Shown here one piece after another: positions 28,400-37,648 of a stretch of 64,000 bases of DNA. The stretch's first letter is position 1, and each line of letters opens with the position of its first letter. The translations under genes were made by a program, and so were the position numbers. Under the pieces are notes generated by a model. That model was not told the DNA's origin, did not search any database, and was given only the letters and a program-made list of their open reading frames with translations. The DNA is from Myxococcales bacterium (GTDB lineage Bacteria > Myxococcota > Myxococcia > Myxococcales > Myxococcaceae): the NCBI GenBank assembly GCA_030681895.1, contig JAUXRI010000312.1, positions 1-64,000 on the forward strand, read 5' to 3'.

Positions 28400-29811
28400 G
28401 CGGCGCTCCGCGTGGCGTCGGCGACGGCGCGGACCCGCTGTACGAGCTCGACGGGAGACAACGCGCCCTTGAGCAGCACCTCGGCGCCCAGGCGAACCAG
28501 CGACTCCCGCAGCTCGGCGGCAGGACTGCTGGCAGAGAACACGAGCACCTTCACCCGATCGCCCGTCGGCAGGCTGCGGAGCTTCTTGAGCAGATCGTAC
28601 CCGTCGAGCTCGGGCATCATCAGGTCGAGCACCAGCACCGACGGCAGCGACGCCATGATCGCCTCGAGGGCGCGCTGTCCATTGGGCGCCTGGCGCACAT
28701 CGCAGCCATGCGACTCGAGCACCCGCGACAACATCAGGCGCGTGGCGTCGTCGTCTTCGGCCACCAGCACGTCGATGCGCGGGCTCACCTCTGCGCGCTT
28801 GAGCGCCGCGGCCTTCACCTGCAACGGCAGCGAGACCGTGAACGAGGTGCCCGCGCCCGGCTGGCTGTCGAGGTCGACGCACCCGCCCATCGCCTCGGCC
28901 CACCGCTTCACGAGGGCGAGCCCGAGCCCAGTGCCAGAATGACGACGCGCCTTCGACGAGTCGGCCTGATGAAACGGCTCGAAGACGCGAGCCTGATCCT
29001 CCAGCGCGATGCCGGGCCCGCTGTCACGAACGGTCAGCTCGCACACGCTGCCGGCCGCGCGGGCCACCAGCTCGACGGTGCCGCGCTTGGGCGTGAACTT
29101 CACCGCGTTGGCGACGAGGTTGAGCAGCACCTGCTTCACGCGCAGCGCGTCACCCACCAGCGTGAGCCCGTCGTCGCACGAGTGCGTGAGCTTCAGCTCC
29201 TTCTTCGCAGCCAGCCCCTCGACGAGGGCGGAGACCTCTTCCATCACCGGCCCCACGTGGACCTGATCGGCCGCGAAGGTCAGCCGGCCCGCGTCGGACT
29301 TGGCGTAGTCGAGCACGTCGGTGATCAACGTCATCAGGTGCTGCGCCGCCGCGCGCGCGTCACCCAGGTACTCCTGTTGCGTCGCGTTCACCGGGCCGGC
29401 CGAGCCATCGCTCACCAGCTCGTTGAAGCCGATGATGGCGTGCAGCGGCGTGCGGAGCTCGTGAGAGACCGTCGCGAGGAACGAAGCCCGGCTCGAGCGG
29501 GCCTCCTCCAGCGAGCCCCGGAGCGTGTCGGCGCGCTGCTTCCAGGCCTCGACCCGCTGCCGCTCGTCCAGAAGGTCGCGCTGCACCCGCTCCATCGTCG
29601 CGGCGGCCTCCAGCCTCACGCTCGTCGTCGTCGCCTCGGCGTCGGCGCGCGCGTGCTCCAGCGCTTCGCTTCGGGCGTTCTCGCGAGCCACGAAGATCGC
29701 GCCCATCACGCTGATCAACACCGCGCTCACCAGGCCCGGCGTGGAGCCCAAGTGCGAGCACGCCCACACCAGGGGCGCTCCCACCACCACGCTCAGCCAC
29801 ACCCCTCGCAT
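28396..29811 (-). CDS. Membrane-bound hybrid histidine kinase with C-terminal receiver domain
   Basis: A 471-aa protein with two hydrophobic helices in the first 45 residues, then a coiled coil (about 46-110) and HisKA with His117 (TVSHELRTPLHAIIGF). HATPase_c follows (NLVANAVKFT, RDSGPGIAL, HSGTGLGLALV). A receiver domain ends the protein with Asp396 (LVLDLMMPELDG). The periplasmic part is very short, so sensing is probably within the membrane or cytoplasm. The order HK-REC here and REC-HK in the overlapping next gene suggests phosphotransfer between them. Promoter features were not identified. Confidence 0.93.
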   Translation of the reverse strand: MRGVWLSVVVGAPLVWACSHLGSTPGLVSAVLISVMGAIFVARENARSEALEHARADAEATTTSVRLEAAATMERVQRDLLDERQRVEAWKQRADTLRGSLEEARSSRASFLATVSHELRTPLHAIIGFNELVSDGSAGPVNATQQEYLGDARAAAQHLMTLITDVLDYAKSDAGRLTFAADQVHVGPVMEEVSALVEGLAAKKELKLTHSCDDGLTLVGDALRVKQVLLNLVANAVKFTPKRGTVELVARAAGSVCELTVRDSGPGIALEDQARVFEPFHQADSSKARRHSGTGLGLALVKRWAEAMGGCVDLDSQPGAGTSFTVSLPLQVKAAALKRAEVSPRIDVLVAEDDDATRLMLSRVLESHGCDVRQAPNGQRALEAIMASLPSVLVLDLMMPELDGYDLLKKLRSLPTGDRVKVLVFSASSPAAELRESLVRLGAEVLLKGALSPVELVQRVRAVADATRSAA

Positions 29812-29898
29812 TCCGCAACCCTGAGCACGCGGGGTGCCAACGCTGCCCCATTGGATCGATTCGACCCACCATGGGTCAGCCGCGACGGGCGAGGTCCT

Positions 29899-30903
29899 TC
29901 ATGACTGCATGAAAGTGATCAGATCGTCGGCGAGCGGAGTGTCGAACGAGACGTTCACCCGCGTGCCGGGGTGTTTGAAGCTGATGCGCGCGGCGTGGAG
30001 CGCGTGCCGTGGCAGACGAAGCTTGTCCCAGGCCTCGGGCTCGAGCGCGTGCTTCGAGAAGCGGTCGAAGAAGTTCGGGTCAGGCCCGTACATCTTGTCG
30101 CCGACCAGCGGAAACCCGGCGACGCTCGCGTGAATTCGAATCTGGTGTTGGCGGCCGGTGCGGGGGAACGCACGCAGCAACGAGAACGGCTCGCCGTTTC
30201 GCTCGAAGCGGGCGACGACCCGGAAGTGCGTCTGCGCGGGCCGCCCTTCGTCGCGATCGATGCGAACGGCGATACGAATGAGCTCGGTGCCCTCGGCAAT
30301 CGGCGCGTCGACGTCGAACGCGTCGTCCTTCGGGTGGCCTTCGACGAGGGCGAGGTATTCCTTGTCGACCAGCCCATCGTGGAAGAGCCGGCCAAGACGC
30401 TGCGTGGCCTCGAGCGTGCGCCCGCACACCACCAGGCCCGACGTCTCGCGATCGAGCCGATGCGCCGGCGACGCGCCGTCTTTGCCGTACCGCTGCTCGA
30501 GCTGCGTCACGAGCGTGCCGAGGTGGTAGCGGGCGGTCGGGTGCATCGGCAGGCCCGCCGGCTTGTCGACCACCACCAGCCAGTCGTCGACGTGAACTTC
30601 CCGAAGGTGCTCGATGCCAGGCACCGTCGGCTCGGCCCGCACGCGACGCCTCAGTTGAAACGAGAGGCCTGGCCACACCGGGCTCGAGGCCTTGAGCTTC
30701 TTCTCGCAGACGAGATCGTTCTCGATGATCTCCTTCACGCGCTCGCGCGAAGCCCGCCGGAGCTTCTCGCAGAGATAGCGATCGAGCCTCCAGCCCGCGT
30801 AGTTCGCCTCGACCGTGTACGGGATGAGCACGATCTCATCCCGAATCGGGGGTGGTTCCACGTCCTCGTGCTCGACTGACGCCATCAGGACGCTATGTTC
30901 CAC
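29899..30903 (-). CDS. RluA-family pseudouridine synthase
   Basis: RluA-type enzymes convert specific uridines in rRNA or tRNA to pseudouridine. The 334-aa protein shows an S4-like N-terminus (LDRYLCEKLRRASRERVKEII), VVDKPAGLPMHP, and the catalytic motif HRLDRETSG with Asp151. The C-terminal GRQHQIRIH and LHA motifs are intact. Whether it is RluC or RluD type cannot be decided. GTG 30903 has GGAG seven bases upstream; ATG 30885 is an alternative. The GTG lies two bases from the divergent gene's ATG, so the promoters must lie in coding DNA or one start is wrong. Confidence 0.92.
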   Translation of the reverse strand: MEHSVLMASVEHEDVEPPPIRDEIVLIPYTVEANYAGWRLDRYLCEKLRRASRERVKEIIENDLVCEKKLKASSPVWPGLSFQLRRRVRAEPTVPGIEHLREVHVDDWLVVVDKPAGLPMHPTARYHLGTLVTQLEQRYGKDGASPAHRLDRETSGLVVCGRTLEATQRLGRLFHDGLVDKEYLALVEGHPKDDAFDVDAPIAEGTELIRIAVRIDRDEGRPAQTHFRVVARFERNGEPFSLLRAFPRTGRQHQIRIHASVAGFPLVGDKMYGPDPNFFDRFSKHALEPEAWDKLRLPRHALHAARISFKHPGTRVNVSFDTPLADDLITFMQS

Positions 30904-30905
30904 GG

Positions 30906-31937
30906 ATGATCTCCGCCGTGCCAGCGCTGCTGTCGATGTTGGCGATCTCGGCCGCCGAGAACTTCGCGATCGTCGACGTCGACGCGGCTGACGCCATGAT
31001 GGGGCTGGGCGCGCAGGTCACCCGGCAACTGGTCGAAGGCGCTGAAGCCCAGAAGCTGCACGCGCTCACGCCCGACCAGCTCCGCGCTCAGCTCACGCCC
31101 GAGAAGTACGCCGCGCTCAAGAAGTGCCGCGACAACCCGGCATGCGTGGCGCAGGCGCTCAGCGGCACGGCGATCACCCGCGTCATCACGGGCTCCCTGT
31201 CGCGCGACGAGAAGCACTACCTGCTCAAGCTGTGGCACCACGACGTGAAAGGTTCGACCATCGTGTGCGACGTCGACCGCTCGGTGCTCATCGCGGCGCG
31301 GCGGTTTCAGAAAGACGTCGAGCAGGCCGTGCCACCGCTGCTGCGCGGAGAGCGTGAAGCCCGCGGCACCCTCATCATCGACACCAACGTCCCCACCGCG
31401 CAGATCTCGGTCAACGGCGAGTTCATCGGAACGCCCCCCGTCACCATGACGGTCAAGCCGGGGAAGTACGAGGTGAAGATCGAGAAGAACAAGTACCTGC
31501 CGGTGGCTCGCTTGTTCACCGTCGAGGCGAACCAGACGACCAGCGAGAAGATCAAGCTGCTGCTCATTCCCGGTCAGACGGCTGACGACGAGCTCGCGCC
31601 GAAGCTGGTCGCGAAGAAGGCAGACGAGGCCGCGGGCGTCTCGCTCTCGATTCCGACGTGGGTCTTCGGAGGCGTCACCATCGCCGCCGGCCTGAGCGCC
31701 TCGATCTTCGGCATCCTCGCGGGCCGGGCCGAGACCTCGCTTCGGGGCGGGCTCGACGAGATGACCGGCGTCTACCAGGGCACGCGCGCGCAGGCCCTCG
31801 AGCAGAACCGCAACGCCCTCATCGCCAACGTGTCCTTCATCGCGCTCGCCGTCGCTGCCGTGGCGACCGCGGTCTTCTTGATCCTCGACCTCGTCTCGCA
31901 CGCCGAGCCGGCGCCTGCGACCGGGGCCACGCCATGA
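30906..31937 (+). CDS. PEGA-domain membrane protein
   Basis: A 343-aa protein. A hydrophobic start (MISAVPALLSMLAISA) is followed by a domain that includes two Cys (CRDNPAC). A PEGA domain (about residues 153-210) has ISVNGEFIGTPPVTMTVKPG. Two predicted membrane helices lie near residues 250-272 and 307-330. PEGA domains are extracytoplasmic beta-strand modules common in bacterial surface proteins. Its TGA overlaps the ATG of the MopE-like gene, so the two are co-translated. ATG 30906 is used because it gives the hydrophobic start; the in-frame ATG at 30852 overlaps the divergent gene more deeply. Confidence 0.8.
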   Translation: MISAVPALLSMLAISAAENFAIVDVDAADAMMGLGAQVTRQLVEGAEAQKLHALTPDQLRAQLTPEKYAALKKCRDNPACVAQALSGTAITRVITGSLSRDEKHYLLKLWHHDVKGSTIVCDVDRSVLIAARRFQKDVEQAVPPLLRGEREARGTLIIDTNVPTAQISVNGEFIGTPPVTMTVKPGKYEVKIEKNKYLPVARLFTVEANQTTSEKIKLLLIPGQTADDELAPKLVAKKADEAAGVSLSIPTWVFGGVTIAAGLSASIFGILAGRAETSLRGGLDEMTGVYQGTRAQALEQNRNALIANVSFIALAVAAVATAVFLILDLVSHAEPAPATGATP

Positions 31938-32857
31938 GCCGCCTCACCACCGCCGCCCTCGTCGCAGGGTTCGTGATCGGCCTGGGGTGTCGCAACGTCG
32001 ACCCCGACAAAGGCACGTTCTCGTGCGCGACCACCGACGACTGCGGCGCGGGCTACGAGTGTCGGCTTCAGTTCGCTGGCGGAGGGCGCTGCTTCGTCGT
32101 TGGTTTCTGCAAAGACGAAGAGGTCTGCAACGGCATCGACGACAGCTGCGACGGCCGCGTCGACGAGACGTTCCCCACGAAGGACGCGGCCTGCAGCTCG
32201 GGCCAGCTGGGCGTCTGCAATCCGGGCAAGAAGATCTGCCTGCTGGGCGCCGAGGTCTGTGAGCCGCAGGTGAAGCCGAGCGTCGAACAGTGCAACCAGC
32301 TCGACGACGACTGCGACGGCCAGCGCGACGAAGGCTTCGACCTGATGACCGACGTCGCGAACTGCGGTGCGTGCGGCGTGGCCTGCAGGAGTGGCACCCT
32401 TTGCCGCACAGGCGCCTGCGTCGAGTCGCGCTGCGATGACGCCGCCGACAACGACTCGAACGGCAAGACCGACTGCGACGACGAGGCGTGCTTTGGCTTC
32501 GACTGCAACACCCTGCGCGCGCCGTCGAGCCGGTGTGGCTTCGCGCCGGTCATCCCCGACGCGGGCGTTCGTGACGGCGGTGAACCTGACGCAGGCGTGG
32601 TTGACGCAGGCAGCTCCGACGCGGGCGCGGTGGATGGTGGGAACCCCGACGCGGGCGCGGTGGATGGTGGGGACGCCGACGCGGGCCCCATCGACGGCGG
32701 CTTTGTGCGCGGCTGCTTCCGCCCCGAAGCGTCGTGCGGCGACGGCTTCGACGACGACGGCGACGGACTGGCCGACTGCGCCGACCCCGACTGCAACAAC
32801 CAGGTCTGCTTCACCGGCCAGCGCTGCACGATGGGCACCTGCCCGGGGCCAGGGTGA
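31934..32857 (+). CDS. MopE-like Cys/Asp-rich lipoprotein
   Basis: A 307-aa lipoprotein with signal peptide ending in GLGC near residue 19. Two copies of the putative metal-binding motif CNxxDDxCDGxxDE appear (CNGIDDSCDGRVDE and CNQLDDDCDGQRDE). They resemble the copper-binding surface protein MopE of Methylococcus and related myxobacterial proteins. There are further CxxC pairs (GACGVAC, CRTGAC) and a linker of DAG/DGG repeats (about residues 215-255). A terminal DDDGDGLADCADPDC segment follows. Metal binding is inferred only. Overlaps the PEGA gene by ATGA. Confidence 0.82.
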   Translation: MSRLTTAALVAGFVIGLGCRNVDPDKGTFSCATTDDCGAGYECRLQFAGGGRCFVVGFCKDEEVCNGIDDSCDGRVDETFPTKDAACSSGQLGVCNPGKKICLLGAEVCEPQVKPSVEQCNQLDDDCDGQRDEGFDLMTDVANCGACGVACRSGTLCRTGACVESRCDDAADNDSNGKTDCDDEACFGFDCNTLRAPSSRCGFAPVIPDAGVRDGGEPDAGVVDAGSSDAGAVDGGNPDAGAVDGGDADAGPIDGGFVRGCFRPEASCGDGFDDDGDGLADCADPDCNNQVCFTGQRCTMGTCPGPG

Positions 32858-32916
32858 GCAGCTCCCGTTTCATCCATTGCGTGGGCCGTTCGACTCAAGC
32901 GAGGCTCTGCTCTGCG

Positions 32917-35169
32917 ATGCGTCTCGCGCTGCTCCTCGTCGTCTGCTCGACCGCCGCGGCCGCGCAACCGCTCCGCGCGAGCTACACGGTGGAGACCCTC
33001 CCCGTGCCCGGAGGCCAGGCCGGAGACACTGCGCTCCTCCGCGATCGATTTGGGATCGGTCGGGACTACGTGTTCGGGTCCGATTTCCAGAACACCGGGT
33101 TGTACGGTTTCCTCAGCGACGGCGGCTACGGCGCCTTCGATCAATTCGGGGCCGTCGGCGGGGTCGACGCGGTTCCACGACTTGAGGCGCTTCCACTCGC
33201 GACCGTCGGTGGCCTCGTCGTCGCCAGCGGCTTCGCCGCCGGCAGGGTGCTGCTGTACACCACACTCCCTGACGCTGGCTTCGTCGTGGTGATGCCGGAG
33301 CGGCCCATCGTCGCCACCACGCCAAAGGCGCTCGCCCTCGCAGACTTCGGAGACGCTGGCGCTCACCTGTTCGTCAACTCCGGTGGCCCCCTGCTTCAGC
33401 GCTGGCGGCTGGTCGAGGACGCGGGCCGAATCGACGCCATGGCGGGCGCCTCCATTCCGCTGCCCTTCGTGGCGCAGGCCATCGCCACCTCCTCCGGCCT
33501 GCGGCGTGTGTACGCGTCGATCGGCATCGGCGGCGTCGTCGAGATCGACCCCCTGGCGCCGACGCCCACCGTGGTGAACGTCATCGACGCCGGGGCACCG
33601 GGTGAGATCGTCGCGGGCCTCGCGGTGTACCCACAGCGCGACGGCGGCGCGCTGCTGATCACCTCGGTGCCCAACTCGCAGCCCATCAGAGATCTGTTCC
33701 GCGTCTATCGCGCGCGCCCCGGCCTTCCGGCCGTGTACCTCGCCGACGTCATCTTCACTGCGCCCGACGGCGGCAGGCAGGTCCGCGGCGGCGATTCCAT
33801 CGACGTGTGGCCCGGCCTCTTCGGTGGCACTGCCGCCAGCCCGCTCTTCGACGCCGGCGTGTTCGTCGTCTGCGATCGCCAGAACATCGCCGGCGCGAAC
33901 TACAAGCTCATCCCCTGGGACGCGATCGCCAACGCGGCGACGCCTTCGCTGCCGATCGACGTGCCGGGGTTCGTCGCGCCCATCACGCCCCCAGCCGGCC
34001 CTGCGCGCGTTCCGTTCCTCGTCGCGACCGAGTCCGAGACGGCCACCACGGCGACGGTCTCGTTCTGGCCGGGGCGCAACGCGTTGTTCGCTACCCTCGA
34101 CGGAGTGGCTGCGTTCAGCGCCGTCGATCTCTCCAGACAGCTGACCGTTCCGCTCGACGGCGGCGTCGCGCGCGGCGTGGACGCAGTGGCCCGGCCTGAG
34201 CGGCTCGGTGCCCTGACCGCCAGCAGCCTCGTGGTGACGACCAGCACGGCGAACGACGCGGGAACCCTGACGCTCTTCTCGGGCGACGCCGATGGTGGGC
34301 TGACTCGCCTCGGGTCGATTCCCCTCGCCGCTCAACGCGCCGGGTCCGTGTCGGTGGCTGACTTCGGCGACGGTGGGACCTTCGTCGTCCTCGCGGGCGA
34401 CGAGGCGGCGCTGCACCGCTTCGAGCTGACGCAGACCGACGCAGGCCTCGTGCTGACGACGCTCGCCGACGTGGCCCTCTCTTCGGTCGCCAGCAGCGTC
34501 GTCGCCTCGTCTTCGGCCCGCGTCCTCTACGTCGCCGCCGGACGAGAAGGCGTGCTCGAGGTGAACCTGCTCGGTGGTGCGGTGCGCCAGCTCGTCGACG
34601 CCGGGTCCGCGACCGACGTGGCGGCCGGGCTCGCGCTGTACGCACAGACGGACGGCGGCGTGTTGCTCCTCACCGCAGTGCCCGGGAAGGACCTCTTCCG
34701 CGTGTACCGCGCGCGCCCTGAGCCGACGACCCTGCTGACGGAGTTCCAGGTCACCACCCCCGACGGTGGCCAGCTCGTCCGCGGCGCGGCGTGGGTCGAT
34801 CTCTCGGTCGCGCCCCTTGGCGTCGTCGATGGTGGTGCCGCGTGGCCTTCGGGTGTGCTGGCGATCGGCGCTTCGGGCGCTGATGGCGGCTCGGTTCACC
34901 TCGTCAGCTGGGCCTCGGTCGCCCAGACGGTCACCCCTGCGCTGCCCATCGACGCCTCAGGCCCGGGAAGCTCGACAGGTGGCGGCACCGCAGGCGGTGG
35001 CGGGAGCAACATCGTCCCCGGCGGCGGTGGCAGAGCTGGCGGTGGCGCCATCATCGAAGAGCCTCCCCCGCCCGGGTGCTGTAATGGAGCGCCGTCTGCC
35101 TCCGTCCTTCCCATGCTGGGTTTCCTGTACTGGCTGCGGCGCTTCGGGCGCCGTCGAGCCGACGACTGA
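32917..35169 (+). CDS. Duplicated phytase-like beta-propeller protein with MYXO-CTERM-like tail
   Basis: A 750-aa exported protein (signal peptide MRLALLLVVCSTAAAAQ). Two similar halves repeat with an offset of about 336 residues. One has AGLAVYPQRDGG near residue 233 and the other AGLALYAQTDGG near 569, each followed by DLFRVYRARP. VYASIGIGGVVEID (198) and LYVAAGREGVLEV (537) are matched as well. These strings recall the beta-propeller phytase family (GLxIY...GYLIASSQG...VYDR), which releases phosphate from phytate in a Ca-dependent way. The active-site acidic residues are only partly matched. The C-terminus has a Gly-rich spacer, GCC, a short hydrophobic stretch and RRFGRRR, as in MYXO-CTERM sorting signals. 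Confidence 0.7.
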   Translation: MRLALLLVVCSTAAAAQPLRASYTVETLPVPGGQAGDTALLRDRFGIGRDYVFGSDFQNTGLYGFLSDGGYGAFDQFGAVGGVDAVPRLEALPLATVGGLVVASGFAAGRVLLYTTLPDAGFVVVMPERPIVATTPKALALADFGDAGAHLFVNSGGPLLQRWRLVEDAGRIDAMAGASIPLPFVAQAIATSSGLRRVYASIGIGGVVEIDPLAPTPTVVNVIDAGAPGEIVAGLAVYPQRDGGALLITSVPNSQPIRDLFRVYRARPGLPAVYLADVIFTAPDGGRQVRGGDSIDVWPGLFGGTAASPLFDAGVFVVCDRQNIAGANYKLIPWDAIANAATPSLPIDVPGFVAPITPPAGPARVPFLVATESETATTATVSFWPGRNALFATLDGVAAFSAVDLSRQLTVPLDGGVARGVDAVARPERLGALTASSLVVTTSTANDAGTLTLFSGDADGGLTRLGSIPLAAQRAGSVSVADFGDGGTFVVLAGDEAALHRFELTQTDAGLVLTTLADVALSSVASSVVASSSARVLYVAAGREGVLEVNLLGGAVRQLVDAGSATDVAAGLALYAQTDGGVLLLTAVPGKDLFRVYRARPEPTTLLTEFQVTTPDGGQLVRGAAWVDLSVAPLGVVDGGAAWPSGVLAIGASGADGGSVHLVSWASVAQTVTPALPIDASGPGSSTGGGTAGGGGSNIVPGGGGRAGGGAIIEEPPPPGCCNGAPSASVLPMLGFLYWLRRFGRRRADD

Positions 35170-35182
35170 CGTGACTACGACC

Positions 35183-36982
35183 ATGACTCCGTTCTTCCGC
35201 ACCCTCTTCTTCTCCGTCGCCTTTGCGGTCCTGTCCTGCCGGACGCCGCAAGATGGGCTTCGCCCCGACTCCGACGGCGCAGTGCGCATCACCCTCGTCG
35301 GCACCAACGACGTGCATGGCTGGGTGATGACGCAGGTCGAGCAGTTCCCCCAGGGCGCGATTCGGTTCGGAGGCGCCGCCACCTTCGCCGGCTACCTGAA
35401 GCTCCTGCGCGAGGACAACCCGGGCGGCGTGTTGCTCGTCGACGGTGGTGACCTCTTTCAGGGCACGCTGATGTCGAACGTGACCGAGGGCTCGGTCGTC
35501 ATCGATGCCTTCAACGCGCTCGGCTACGACGCCGCGGCCATCGGCAACCACGAGTTCGACTACGGCCCCGTCGGCCCGCAGACGCACGCGAGCGACCCGT
35601 CGATGGACTCATTCGGAGCGCTGAAGGCCCGCATGTCGCAGGCGAAGTTCCCGCTGCTCTCCACCAACATCTACGAGTCCAACTCGCGGCTGCGCCCGTC
35701 GTGGCTGCCTGGCGATGGCACCGTGATGATCGAGCGCAAGGGCATCAAGATCGGCATCCTCGGGCTCACCACGCCGCAGACGCCGACCACCACGCTGCCC
35801 ATCAACGTGGCCACGCTGCGGTTCGCCTCGCTCGGCCCAGAAGCGCTGGGCAGCGCGAAGCGCCTTCGAGAACGCGGCGCCGACCTCGTCATCGCCGTCG
35901 TGCACGCGGGCGGGCGCTGCTCCGACTCGAAGGATCCCTCCGATCTCCACACCTGCGACACCGACACGGGCGAGGTGTTCGAGATGATGAAGGGCTTCCC
36001 CTACGGCACGCTCGACGCCGTCGTCGCAGGCCACACCCACGCGCAGATCGGTCACTTCGTGAACGGCACGCCGATCATCGAGAGCATGGCGCTCGGCCGT
36101 TTCTTCGGCGTCATCGATCTCTACGTCGACCCCGGCAGCCGGAAGCTGGTGCGTGAGCGCACGCGTATTCGCAGCAGCATCGAGATCTGCGAGACCGTCG
36201 ACGCGGCCTCGGGCTCGTGCGACCCACGTCAGCTCCGCGCGCGCGCCAACGACGTGAAGCCCGTCGCGGCCACGTGGCTCGGCAAGACGGTCGTCGCCGA
36301 TGAGGCGGTCGCGTCGCTCCTGAAGCCCGGCGAGGAGCGGGTCGGCGCGCTGCAGAACAAGGCGCTCGGCCTGACCGTGCCGAAAACGCTCGGCCGCAAC
36401 TACGAGCAGGAGAGCGTGCTCGGCAGCTTCCTCGCCGACTCGCTGCGAACGATGACCCGCGCCGACGTGGCCATGCTCAACCCCGGAGGCCTGCGCGCAG
36501 ATCTCGCCCAGGGACCGCTCAAGTACGGCGCCGTGTACGAGGTGCTCCCGTTCGACAACGCCGTCGCGACGCTCGACATCACGGGCGACCAGCTCGTGAC
36601 GCTCGTGCGCGCGGCGTACTCGGCGAAAAAGGGCGTCTTCCAGATCTCGGGCCTCGAGCTCGTGCTCGACCGCTGCCCCGGCCCGAACCGGCTCAAGTCG
36701 GTGCACCTGCCCGGCGGTCACGGCGTCGATCCGAACGTTCGCTATCGCGTCGTGTTGCCCGACTTCCTCGCCCGCGGTGGCGATGGCCTCGGCCCCATTC
36801 TCTCGACCATCGACCCGCGTCAGGTCGAGCTCGGAGAGACGCGCGGCTCGAACCTGCGCGACGAGCTCGTCGACTTCTGGGTGAAGAACCAGGAGCCCTT
36901 CGTGGCACCCGAGCCCGGCCGCATCGCGATGATCGGCGACGCGAAGGCGTGCGCGACGGCCGACAGCCATCGCAACCCCTGA
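35183..36982 (+). CDS. 5'-nucleotidase / UshA-type metallophosphoesterase lipoprotein
   Basis: Enzymes of this family dephosphorylate extracellular nucleotides. The 599-aa sequence has a lipobox (AVLSC near residue 16), then the metallophosphatase motifs TNDVHGW, DGGDLFQGT, GNHEFDYG and GHTHAQIG. A C-terminal nucleotide-binding domain follows (about residues 370-590), with NPGGLRADL and YEVLPFDN. It follows the phytase-like gene by 13 bases, so both are probably transcribed together as a phosphate-scavenging set. ATG 35183 is chosen; GTG 35171 is possible. Confidence 0.93.
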   Translation: MTPFFRTLFFSVAFAVLSCRTPQDGLRPDSDGAVRITLVGTNDVHGWVMTQVEQFPQGAIRFGGAATFAGYLKLLREDNPGGVLLVDGGDLFQGTLMSNVTEGSVVIDAFNALGYDAAAIGNHEFDYGPVGPQTHASDPSMDSFGALKARMSQAKFPLLSTNIYESNSRLRPSWLPGDGTVMIERKGIKIGILGLTTPQTPTTTLPINVATLRFASLGPEALGSAKRLRERGADLVIAVVHAGGRCSDSKDPSDLHTCDTDTGEVFEMMKGFPYGTLDAVVAGHTHAQIGHFVNGTPIIESMALGRFFGVIDLYVDPGSRKLVRERTRIRSSIEICETVDAASGSCDPRQLRARANDVKPVAATWLGKTVVADEAVASLLKPGEERVGALQNKALGLTVPKTLGRNYEQESVLGSFLADSLRTMTRADVAMLNPGGLRADLAQGPLKYGAVYEVLPFDNAVATLDITGDQLVTLVRAAYSAKKGVFQISGLELVLDRCPGPNRLKSVHLPGGHGVDPNVRYRVVLPDFLARGGDGLGPILSTIDPRQVELGETRGSNLRDELVDFWVKNQEPFVAPEPGRIAMIGDAKACATADSHRNP

Positions 36983-37170
36983 CCGGCAACTGGCCATTGT
37001 TGCTCGCAAATCGTCGCTGGAGCCGGTATTCAGCCTCGAGCGGCGCCTCGACGTCGGTGATTCGACCTCGGGGAATGTCAGCCCAGCGCGCTAGGATCTG
37101 AAGCTTCACGTGTCTGCCGGGTCGTTCACCCGAAAGACGATGCAGTGCTGCAGTCTCGAGGGAGGGCGTC

Positions 37171-37569
37171 GTGCTCTACAAAGTCACTCCGATGCTGACG
37201 CCGGCCGAGCCCGGTGATGCGAAGAAGGCGAAAGACCCGAACGCCCCGAAGGAGCCGCGGAAGCGCCGCAAGTCGGCCGTGTTCGACGCCGACGGCAACG
37301 AGGTGTTGATCACGATGATGTGCCTCAAGTGCCGGCAGATGAAGCCGCTCGGCATGTTCGGCCTTCGCAAGATGGCCGACGGCGCGATTCGGAATCAGCC
37401 CTGGTGCCGCGGGTGCCGCTCAGGCGCAGGTACGAAGAAGCCGAAGACCGACGAGACGCAGCCGACCGAGACGGTCGAGACGCCGGCGGTCCAGGCCGCA
37501 GCCCCTGCCACCACCGAGGCTCCGGCGCTGATCGTCGAAGGCCCGGTCGAGCCCGCGACGCCAGGCTGA
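37171..37569 (+). CDS. Small zinc-ribbon-like protein with basic N-terminus
   Basis: A 132-aa protein starting with GTG 37171, preceded by GGAGGG. The N-terminal third is Lys/Arg/Pro-rich (PKEPRKRRKSAVF). CLKC and CRGC, 27 residues apart, could bind one zinc. An Ala/Pro/Thr/Glu-rich low-complexity tail completes it. Such proteins often bind nucleic acid, but no family is recognised. A terminator hairpin follows 24 bases after the stop. Confidence 0.65.
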   Translation: MLYKVTPMLTPAEPGDAKKAKDPNAPKEPRKRRKSAVFDADGNEVLITMMCLKCRQMKPLGMFGLRKMADGAIRNQPWCRGCRSGAGTKKPKTDETQPTETVETPAVQAAAPATTEAPALIVEGPVEPATPG

Positions 37570-37593
37570 TTCCGCGCTCATCGTGAGGCAAAG

Positions 37594-37631
37594 AAAAACC
37601 CCGCTCGGACCTTTCGGACCGGCGGGGTTTT
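37594..37631. terminator. Bidirectional rho-independent terminator
   Basis: AAAACCCCGC (left arm) and GCGGGGTTTT (right arm) form a 10-bp stem around a 17-base loop that contains CGGACC twice. The right arm ends in TTTT, so it terminates the plus-strand zinc-ribbon gene. On the minus strand, the run of A in the left arm gives the U-tract for the tRNA-Ala gene. Confidence 0.9.
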
Positions 37632-37648
37632 CCCAGCCGCAGCATCTG

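Noticed and set aside
32068-34899. Minus-strand open frame of 943 codons across the MopE-like and phytase-like genes
   Set aside because: It lies wholly antisense to genes with clear signal peptides and motifs, and is rich in Arg, Ala and Gly as expected for a shadow in high-G+C DNA. No domain is recognisable.
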